This document shows positions 1 to 5,754 of a DNA stretch of 14,073 nt, in pieces (position 1 is the stretch's first letter; each line of letters starts with the position of its first letter). The stretch is from JAWOHX01 sp046484975 (GTDB lineage Bacteria > Bacillota > Clostridia > DUPQ01). Both the position numbers and the translations under genes were made by a program. The notes beneath the pieces are model-generated. The model saw nothing but the letters and a program-made list of their open reading frames with translations. It had not been told where the DNA came from and searched no databases. Location: the NCBI GenBank assembly GCA_046484975.1, contig JAWOHX010000152.1, positions 1 through 14,073 of the forward strand, read 5' to 3'.

Positions 1-116
1 ACCACAGCTGTGCAATGAAGAATATCCCAGATTGGGCACGTTCTGTTGGTCATGAGGTGGAGATTGAGGAAGTGGATGAAGGCCAGTGGAACATTATTAT
101 TCAAAAAATGAAATGA
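1..116 (+). CDS. TusA-family sulfur carrier protein, C-terminal part
   Basis: Partial gene cut by the left edge; the readable frame starts at base 3 and ends with TGA at 114-116, giving 37 residues. The piece reads CAMKNIPDWARSVGHEV and then a segment ending WNIIIQKMK. This matches the end of TusA/SirA-like proteins, where a helix with 'IP.WA...GHEV' precedes a final beta strand of the form 'W.I.I.K'. TusA-family proteins carry sulfur as a cysteine persulfide in the cytoplasm; the usual N-terminal CPxP site would lie outside the window. The next gene starts 10 bases downstream and encodes half of a YeeE/TsuA transporter. TusA-like proteins (TsuB) are known partners of that transporter family, so this is probably its cytosolic sulfur acceptor. 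The family call is fairly firm; the partner role is inferred from context. Confidence 0.8.
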   Translation, partial: HSCAMKNIPDWARSVGHEVEIEEVDEGQWNIIIQKMK

Positions 117-126
117 GGATGACTTT

Positions 127-642
127 ATGAATGAAAAGAAAAAATATCCGTTTCATGAGCTGTTTTTCAAAAGGGAGTGGAGCTATACGACGGGGGCTGT
201 CCTTCTGACAATTCTGGCAGTTACCCTCGTCAGTGCAGGTGCCGGAGCATGGGGCGTCACAGGGCCGTTCACACAGTGGGGAATCTCAGTCCTCGCACTG
301 GTCGGGATTGACTTGTCCAACATTCCCGGGGCAATCAAGGACTTTAACTTCTGGACCAACCAGCCATCGGTCACGAACTTCGGGATCGTCTTCGGCGCTT
401 TGGTCGCCGTACTCCTTGCCGCCCAGTTCAAAATCAAGAAGATTAAAAGCTGGAAGAACATAGCCGCTGCAGTATCCGGCGGCCTTTTAATGGGTATCGG
501 TGCCAGGATTGCGGCTGGATGCAATATCGGGGCCCTTTTCTCTGCACTGCCGGCCTTTTCGCTCAATGGCTGGCTTTTTCTGGGGGCCATATTCATCGGT
601 GCGGCCATCGGCAGCCAATTACTGAAAAAAGTCTTTATGTGA
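127..642 (+). CDS. YeeE/YedE (TsuA-type) transporter, C-terminal-half subunit
   Basis: A 171-residue integral membrane protein with hydrophobic segments near residues 20-40, 50-62, 84-101, 113-130 and 147-165. The stretch GGLLMGIGARIAAGCNIGA (118-136) is the signature of the second half of YeeE/TsuA thiosulfate transporters, and C132 matches the conserved third cysteine. The opening FFKREWSY also resembles the beginning of the second half of E. coli YeeE. Full-length YeeE has about 350 residues, so this is half a transporter; the other half is the next gene, 10 bases away. Family members move thiosulfate or sulfane sulfur across the membrane through a relay of three cysteines. A GAGG ribosome binding site at 115-118 overlaps the end of the TusA-like gene, suggesting translational coupling. 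Family is confident; substrate is inferred. Confidence 0.85.
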   Translation: MNEKKKYPFHELFFKREWSYTTGAVLLTILAVTLVSAGAGAWGVTGPFTQWGISVLALVGIDLSNIPGAIKDFNFWTNQPSVTNFGIVFGALVAVLLAAQFKIKKIKSWKNIAAAVSGGLLMGIGARIAAGCNIGALFSALPAFSLNGWLFLGAIFIGAAIGSQLLKKVFM

Positions 643-652
643 GGAGATTGTT

Positions 653-1390
653 ATGAGTAATATATCCAGAACCGAATCAACTTCCCGTTCCTCAGCGAAA
701 AAGAAAGCCACGCCTGAGCAACGTAAACGAAGGCGGATCATCCAGATCATAGCAGGCATTGTCCTGGTGATTGGATACATCATACTTGCCATTTATGTGC
801 AGACCATCAACCCCCGTGGCGCATTCCTCATGACCATCGGCCTTGGCTTGGGCTATGTATTGCAGCGGTCAAGGTTCTGCTTCACCGCGTCTTTACGCGA
901 CCCACTCCTGACAGGCACGACAACCCTGACCAAGGCGGTTTTGATTGCCCTGATGCTGTCCAGCGTGGTATATGCCGGTCTGCAGATGAAAATCACCGGC
1001 TTCAGCCTTCAGAACATGGCTGAATTGACCAACATCAACAGTGCATTGCCCGGAAACATCGGAAATGCCGGGATCCATACTGTAATCGGAGGGTTCATCT
1101 TCGGCATCGGTGCCGTCATTGCAGGAGGCTGCGCCTCGGGTACATTGATGCGCGTGGGCGAAGGCTTTGTACAACAGTGGATTGCAATCGTCTTCTTCGT
1201 TGTCGGTTCCATGTTCGGCTCTTCAATCTATGCCTCCATGCAGGGGACATTCCTCCGTGCGGAACAGCCTGTCTACCTGCCCCAGGCGCTCGGCGGATGG
1301 GTTCCTGCCCTGGTTGTGCAGTTCGGCGTCCTATCCGCGCTGTATATCCTGGCAGACTGGTACGGAAAGAAAAAAGCGGGAGAACTTTGA
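653..1390 (+). CDS. YeeE/YedE (TsuA-type) transporter, N-terminal-half subunit
   Basis: A 245-residue membrane protein. It begins with a polar, strongly basic cytosolic tail (residues 1-29, including KRRR), then has hydrophobic segments near 30-50, 57-71, 93-110, 141-158, 174-192 and 216-234. Two hallmarks of the first half of YeeE/TsuA transporters are present: QRSRFCFTASLRD (71-83, with C76) and AGGCASGTLMRVGEGF (157-172, with C160). These correspond to the first two conserved cysteines of the thiosulfate path; the third is in the preceding gene. The two products therefore very probably form one transporter. GAGGAG at 642-647 serves as ribosome binding site. The stop codon is one base from the ATG of the thioredoxin reductase gene. 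The long basic tail is not needed by the core fold and could bind the cytosolic partner. Confidence 0.85.
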   Translation: MSNISRTESTSRSSAKKKATPEQRKRRRIIQIIAGIVLVIGYIILAIYVQTINPRGAFLMTIGLGLGYVLQRSRFCFTASLRDPLLTGTTTLTKAVLIALMLSSVVYAGLQMKITGFSLQNMAELTNINSALPGNIGNAGIHTVIGGFIFGIGAVIAGGCASGTLMRVGEGFVQQWIAIVFFVVGSMFGSSIYASMQGTFLRAEQPVYLPQALGGWVPALVVQFGVLSALYILADWYGKKKAGEL

Positions 1391-1391
1391 A

Positions 1392-2630
1392 ATGGAAAAA
1401 AAAATCGAAGAATATGACGTGGTGGTCATCGGCGGTGGCCCGGGAGGCATAACCGCTGCATTGTATGCCGGAAGGGCGAGGCTGAAGACACTGCTGATCG
1501 AGAAGTCTCTGATCGGAGGCATGGCCACGTATACCAGTGAAATTGAGAACTATCCGGGGTTTGAGGAACCCATCGATGGCATGAAACTAATGGACATCTT
1601 CAACAAGCAGATGCGTCGTTTCAAAGTGGATGTCAAACTGACCAATGTGAGCGCAGTCATGTCATCATGCGACCAGCAGGTGGTGTCCACGTTCCGTACA
1701 GACTATGTGGCAAAAGCGGTCATTGTCGCCACCGGGAACAAACCCAGGCTCACAGGTGCGAAGAATGAAGAGAGATTCCTGAACGACAAGGGCATATCCT
1801 TCTGTGCCACTTGTGATGCCGCCCGCAACCAGGACAAGCGCATCATGATCATCGGGTCCGGAGACGCTGCCATAGAGGAAGGCATGTTCCTGACGAAGTT
1901 TGCACGGGAAGTCGTTGTCTCGGTGATCCACGACGAGGGAATCATGGATGCAAACAAGGTCGCCCAGGAGAAAGCATTGGCCAACCCCAAGATGACATTC
2001 ATCTGGAACACCGTCGTTGATTCTTTCGAAGGGCAGGATATGCTGGACAAGGTTGTACTCAAGAACATCAAGACAGGCGAGCTGATTCCTGTGGATGTCG
2101 ACGGATGCTTCCTCTTCATCGGTTATGTCCCCAACACAAAGATTTTCGAGGGGTTGCTTGACATGACGCCCAGGGGTTATATCATCACCAATGCGGACAT
2201 GGAGACATCCGTCAGGGGCATTTATGCCGCTGGCGATTGCAGGGACAAGACATTGCGCCAGGTGGCCACGGCCGTCGGGGACGGTGCCATCGCAGGCTAT
2301 ATGGCTGAAAAGCACGTGGAGGAGATGGAATACATCAAAAGGGAGATATTCGAGGCAAAGGGAATCATATTGGCATATGTCTACAATGCCATTGAGGACA
2401 TCGACCGCGAATATCTGGGGCAGTTGGAGCGCACAGTCACGAAGTACAGACACAAGATGCAGATCAGGAGGATTGACATCTATAAATCCGACAGCATCGC
2501 ATGCAGGCTGAACTACACAAAGACCCCGTCCATCATCGTGATGAAGGATGGTGCAGTCATTCGGAACATCACCAACCTGGCGCGCATTGAGCAAACCATC
2601 GATGAGATTGCAAAAGGGATACCGGACTGA
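1392..2630 (+). CDS. trxB: Thioredoxin-reductase-like flavoprotein fused to a thioredoxin-like domain
   Basis: 412 residues from ATG 1392, chosen because GGGAG at 1378-1382 precedes it and the previous gene stops at 1390; the frame stays open upstream, but that part overlaps the transporter gene. Residues 1-310 are a low-molecular-weight thioredoxin reductase: FAD motif GGGPGG (14-19), redox disulfide CATC (138-141), second dinucleotide motif GSGDAAIEE (156-164), and the C-terminal FAD motif AAGDCRD (279-285). The usual HRRxxxR motif that holds the NADPH phosphate is replaced by HDEGIMD (180-186), so NADPH use is doubtful. Residues about 322-412 form an extra thioredoxin-like domain (TPSIIVMKDG at 378-387 contains the cis-proline) without CXXC; its only cysteine is C371. 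As the last gene of the sulfur operon it may reduce a disulfide or persulfide on the TusA-like protein or transporter. That role is inferred; the fold is certain. Confidence 0.88.
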   Translation: MEKKIEEYDVVVIGGGPGGITAALYAGRARLKTLLIEKSLIGGMATYTSEIENYPGFEEPIDGMKLMDIFNKQMRRFKVDVKLTNVSAVMSSCDQQVVSTFRTDYVAKAVIVATGNKPRLTGAKNEERFLNDKGISFCATCDAARNQDKRIMIIGSGDAAIEEGMFLTKFAREVVVSVIHDEGIMDANKVAQEKALANPKMTFIWNTVVDSFEGQDMLDKVVLKNIKTGELIPVDVDGCFLFIGYVPNTKIFEGLLDMTPRGYIITNADMETSVRGIYAAGDCRDKTLRQVATAVGDGAIAGYMAEKHVEEMEYIKREIFEAKGIILAYVYNAIEDIDREYLGQLERTVTKYRHKMQIRRIDIYKSDSIACRLNYTKTPSIIVMKDGAVIRNITNLARIEQTIDEIAKGIPD

Positions 2631-2664
2631 CCAGGACAAAAAGAAATGACGTACCAAGGAATTT

Positions 2665-2703
2665 AAAACCTGGGATCCGGTGGAGCAGGATCCCAGGTTT
2701 TTT
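2665..2703 (+). terminator. Rho-independent terminator after the sulfur operon
   Basis: A perfect 14-base-pair inverted repeat (arms 2665-2678 and 2688-2701) with a 9-base loop, ending in six T residues (2698-2703). It lies 35 bases past the trxB stop. The arms begin and end in A and T runs, so it may also stop the minus-strand gene that ends at 2744. Confidence 0.95.
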
Positions 2704-2743
2704 ATGATGTCTGTCAGACATCAAGGGGAAGGAGTTGTACCTC

Positions 2744-3217
2744 TCAGTCGTCCTGTTTGTCCTTCACCTGCAGGTACCCTTCGGACCTGGGTGCCGTGAG
2801 TTCTGTCTGCATGTCGAACCGGTAGATGCGGGCAATGCTGATGTCCAGGGGGATATCCTCCACTGTCTGTCGGAATCTGGCGTTCCCGCTGGAATCCGTT
2901 GTGCAAACAAGCAGTTCCATGTTGCCTTCCCGTGTGCCTGCATATCCTGCTGACACCGTGTATGCCGTGTCGGGCAATAGATTCCAGACCTCTCCCTGGA
3001 CAGACCAACCACCACCGTTGCCATCCATCCTGTTAATGTCCAGAAAACCACCCGCGCCTTCCGGAGCCCTTTCCTGGAAGACATAGAAGTCGGCGCGGAT
3101 GTCCGGAACCGCGGAGGCAGGTTCCTCCCTTCCTTTCAAAAGGATACAGAAAAGAACCGCCAGGGCCACGACCAGCAGCACCAGAACAATGACCAGCCAT
3201 TTCGGCTTACGTAACAT
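2744..3217 (-). CDS. Membrane-anchored extracytoplasmic protein of unknown function
   Basis: 157 residues if started at the ATG at 3217, which follows the purine-rich GGGATGGGTG; an ATG seven codons upstream (3238) is possible but has a poor ribosome binding site. The protein begins with MLRKPKW and one strong hydrophobic segment (about residues 8-27), followed by a charged stretch and a domain of about 125 residues rich in G, D and aromatic residues. This suggests a single N-terminal anchor with the domain outside the membrane. The cysteine in the hydrophobic segment does not sit in a good lipobox. The pattern 'NLLPDTAYTVSAGY' resembles a beta strand and turn of fibronectin-type or other Ig-like folds, but I do not recognise the family. 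It converges with the sulfur operon and diverges from citrate synthase. Confidence 0.65.
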   Translation of the reverse strand: MLRKPKWLVIVLVLLVVALAVLFCILLKGREEPASAVPDIRADFYVFQERAPEGAGGFLDINRMDGNGGGWSVQGEVWNLLPDTAYTVSAGYAGTREGNMELLVCTTDSSGNARFRQTVEDIPLDISIARIYRFDMQTELTAPRSEGYLQVKDKQDD

Positions 3218-3318
3218 AAAAAACACCCATCCCTTCATCCGGTGGATTCTAATAGGCCGGGCGGCAACATGATTCCGGCCAACCAATGCTTTCCATGTTC
3301 CAACGGGTCTCTGTCCCT

Positions 3319-3347
3319 ATAATAACATACCCCTGGACGCATTTGAA
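3319..3347 (-). promoter_or_regulatory. Candidate promoter for the minus-strand anchored protein
   Basis: Read on the minus strand, TTCAAA (3347-3342) and TATTAT (3324-3319) are separated by 17 bases. Transcription would start near 3312, giving a leader of about 95 bases. The -35 matches the consensus at four of six positions, so this is plausible but unproven. Confidence 0.4.
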
Positions 3348-3351
3348 GTCC

Positions 3352-3378
3352 GCCGAAAAACCGACAGCCGAAAAACCG
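3352..3378. repeat. 12-base direct repeat between divergent promoters
   Basis: GCCGAAAAACCG occurs at 3352-3363 and again at 3367-3378, with a start-to-start distance of 15 bases. It lies between the candidate divergent promoters and directly upstream of the citrate synthase -35. The position suits a regulator binding site, but no regulator is identified and the spacing is not a whole number of helical turns. Confidence 0.5.
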
Positions 3379-3383
3379 GACTG

Positions 3384-3412
3384 TTGTCTGTAAAGGGCTT
3401 CTGTGTTAGAAT
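3384..3412 (+). promoter_or_regulatory. Candidate sigma-A promoter for citrate synthase
   Basis: TTGTCT (3384-3389) and TAGAAT (3407-3412) with an ideal 17-base spacer. Transcription would start near 3419, leaving a leader of about 84 bases before the ATG at 3503. Confidence 0.6.
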
Positions 3413-3502
3413 GGGGATACTTCAAACTGGACAAGACACATTCCCTTCAAGGAGTTTACCCCCGGTCGGGACACCAAGAAATCAAAGTGACAGGAGGATT
3501 TT

Positions 3503-4864
3503 ATGGCAACGAAATCAAACAATGAGAACACATTCAAGGAACTGTGTGAGAGGACCAGAATCTGCAACACCATCGACCCATCACTGTACACAAAATATGA
3601 TGTCAAAAGGGGTCTGCGCGACATCAGCGGGAAAGGCGTCCTGGCGGGACTGACGGAGATTGGCGAAGTACATTCATATATCATCGACGAAAACGAAACG
3701 GTCCCGGTCCCGGGAAGGCTGATCTACAGGGGTGTGGACATCAATGACATCGTCGACGGGTTTCTGAAGGACAACCGGTACGGTTTTGAGGAGACCTGTT
3801 ATCTACTGCTGTTTGGCAAATTACCAAATAAAAAGGAACTCAGTGAGTTTGAAACCCTGCTGAACCAGTACAAGAGCCTTCCGGATGATTTTGTCCGGGG
3901 AAACATTTTGAAATCCCCGAGCAACGACATGATGAACGTGCTGTCCAGGAGTGTCCTGACCATGTACAGCTATGATGAGAAGGCCGATGACACCTCCATC
4001 GAGAATGTATTGAGGCAATGTATCGATCTCATTGCGAAATTCCCCCTGCTCGCCGTTTACGGGTATCAGGCCTACTCCCATTACATGAAAAAAAAGAGTC
4101 TATACATCCATACCCCCAAGGAGGAATTGAGCACGGCGGAGAACATGCTGCACATGCTCCGTCCGGACAGCAACTATACTGACCTGGAAGCAAAACTGCT
4201 GGACATGTCCCTGGTGCTCCATGCGGAGCATGGCGGAGGAAACAACTCGACCTTTGTAGCCCATGTTGTGACTTCCTCGGGCACCGACACCTATTCATCC
4301 GTCGCAGCGGCTCTGGGATCCCTGAAAGGTCCAAAACACGGAGGCGCCAACATCAAAGTGGTCCAGATGTTCGAGGACATGAAAGAGAAAGTTAAAAAAT
4401 GGAACAATGACGGGGAAATATCCGACTACCTCATGAAAATACTCAGCAAGGAAGGATTTGACCGGTCCGGACTGATTTATGGAATCGGCCATGCGGTATA
4501 TTCCATATCGGATCCCAGGGCAGTCATCCTGAAAAAATACGTGGAGAAACTGGCCAGGGAAAAAGGTTTGGACGAGGAGTTTGATCTTTACGACAGGGTG
4601 GAACGCCTCGCCCCTGAGATTATCGGTAAGGTCAGGAAAATGTACAAGGGTGTCAGTGCCAACGTGGACTTTTACTCGGGATTTGTCTACAGAATGCTGG
4701 ACATTCCCCCGGAGCTTTTCACACCGATCTTTGCCGTCTCGAGAATCTCAGGATGGAGCGCCCACATCATCGAGGAACTGGTGAATGCGGGAAAGATCAT
4801 CCGTCCCGCATATAAAAGTGTGGCTCCCCATCATGAGTATGTGAAGCTTGATATGAGGGTATGA
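3503..4864 (+). CDS. gltA: Citrate synthase (Si type)
   Basis: 453 residues. It condenses oxaloacetate and acetyl-CoA to citrate in the cytoplasm, the entry to the oxidative branch that leads to 2-oxoglutarate and glutamate. The catalytic residues are visible: H243 in LHAEHGGGN, H330 in GIGHAVYS, and D389 in NVDFYSG. Substrate-binding arginines are probably R339 (SDPRA) and R414 (SRISGWSAH). The length is somewhat above the E. coli enzyme (about 427), with extra N-terminal residues and an insertion near 195-225. The start is supported by AGGAGG at 3492-3497. It appears to be a single-gene unit behind its own promoter, with no clear terminator before the AT-rich region. A 2-methylcitrate synthase cannot be excluded because the family overlaps, but no other methylcitrate-cycle gene is nearby. 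Confidence 0.92.
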   Translation: MATKSNNENTFKELCERTRICNTIDPSLYTKYDVKRGLRDISGKGVLAGLTEIGEVHSYIIDENETVPVPGRLIYRGVDINDIVDGFLKDNRYGFEETCYLLLFGKLPNKKELSEFETLLNQYKSLPDDFVRGNILKSPSNDMMNVLSRSVLTMYSYDEKADDTSIENVLRQCIDLIAKFPLLAVYGYQAYSHYMKKKSLYIHTPKEELSTAENMLHMLRPDSNYTDLEAKLLDMSLVLHAEHGGGNNSTFVAHVVTSSGTDTYSSVAAALGSLKGPKHGGANIKVVQMFEDMKEKVKKWNNDGEISDYLMKILSKEGFDRSGLIYGIGHAVYSISDPRAVILKKYVEKLAREKGLDEEFDLYDRVERLAPEIIGKVRKMYKGVSANVDFYSGFVYRMLDIPPELFTPIFAVSRISGWSAHIIEELVNAGKIIRPAYKSVAPHHEYVKLDMRV

Positions 4865-4874
4865 TATTTCTTAT

Positions 4875-4902
4875 GTATATATAGGTATATATAGTATATA
4901 TG
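4875..4902. repeat. AT-rich tandem repeat
   Basis: GTATATATAG is present twice in tandem (4875-4884 and 4885-4894), followed by a partial third copy overlapping the last G (4894-4902). It lies just past the citrate synthase stop, at the left border of the AT-rich islet. Confidence 0.8.
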
Positions 4903-4948
4903 TCTCTCTATTACCTCGATTCCAGTTGTTTGTATGGATTAAAAGCAT

Positions 4949-5479
4949 TGCCAGTTCTTGGATGAAGCTAGAAAATCGATTCCAGCTACACCCAGGTATG
5001 TCCGTAAAGAAGATGATGAGTATATTTGACAAGTGACTTGTAGCATTTTCCTCTTCACAGAACCTTTAGGTGGTTGGCGACATTGTGATGTATCCAAACG
5101 TCGGACCAATCAGGATTGGGCGGAACAGATTCGAGTTATCCTGGAGGAAGATTATCCAGACCCAGAAAAGGGGGTCCTTGTAATGGATAATCACAATACA
5201 CACACGATTTTGGCTTTGTATGAACGGTTTCCTGTTTCACAAGCATCCCGGCTAGGCCAGCGGTTAGAAATCCACCATACACCCAAACATGGAAGTTGGC
5301 TTAATGTTGCCGAAGTGGAACTCAGTGCGCTGACTACTCTATGATTAAACTGGCGGATCCCATCCATTGAAATGATGAACCAAGAAGGGAAGTCTTGGGC
5401 TACGAAGCGCAACTACAATCAAAAGTCAGTAGACTGGCAGTTTGATGTTACTGATGCACGCTTCAAAATAAAGCATTAA
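4949..5479 (+). pseudogene. IS630-family transposase remnant
   Basis: One continuous frame reads like the C-terminal half of an IS630-family DDE transposase, interrupted by in-frame TGA codons at 5027-5029 and 5342-5344. Recognisable pieces in order are FLDEARK (first catalytic Asp), FLFTEPLGGWRH, LVMDNHNTHT (second Asp), HHTPKHGSWLNVAEVELS (catalytic Glu), and finally WQFDVTDARFKIKH before TAA. Compared with intact family members, a few residues are missing after LDEA, and the N-terminal helix-turn-helix half is absent. The copy is therefore a dead relic. I found no clear terminal inverted repeats. The longest open piece (5033-5344, 103 residues) might be annotated as a gene but is only the middle of the old frame. 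The rest of the gap 4865-5754 holds only the AT repeat and the AlkC fragment described separately. Confidence 0.88.
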
Positions 5480-5518
5480 TACCCGGTGGTTATTACAAGC
5501 TAGGATGTTACACGGTAC

Positions 5519-5701
5519 GCGTTTTGTGGCCCATGAAAGCTTTGGTCGAAATCTCTCACTGGCCAACCTTCTTAGATGAAAATTTTCAGAATTTGTCCAT
5601 TCTGGTATCTTAAGTAATGTTTCCTCTGGATAAATCTTTATAAATGGTCTGATTGCGTACTCACCAGTGTTGCGTTTTGTTATTTCTTCGATTGTATGCA
5701 T
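5519..5701 (-). pseudogene. AlkC-like DNA alkylation repair protein fragment
   Basis: On the minus strand about 61 residues from MHTIEEITKR onward match the pattern of AlkC/COG4335 DNA alkylation repair proteins: 'ITKRNTGEYAIRPFI', then 'EWTNSENFHLRRLASE' and 'RPKLSWA'. Family members of this HEAT-repeat type excise alkylated bases and are much longer. A stop codon lies two codons upstream of the ATG, and the matching part ends near 5519. The frame continues to 5426 only by reading antisense through the transposase relic. Both ends of the gene are missing, so it is a fragment, perhaps cut by insertion of the IS element and later deletions. Recognition rests on motif memory. Confidence 0.7.
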
Positions 5702-5754
5702 TGACTAATCAAGATACTCCAAGCCATATCAAACTCTAAGATCATCCCTGGTTC

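Noticed and set aside
1665..2657. Long open frame (330 codons) on the minus strand opposite trxB
   Set aside because: It is antisense to a gene with clear FAD and CATC motifs, shows no family pattern and has a composition expected from a mirrored coding strand.
3136..3217. Lipoprotein signal in the minus-strand anchored protein
   Set aside because: The cysteine is preceded by phenylalanine and lies inside the hydrophobic segment, which does not fit a lipobox.
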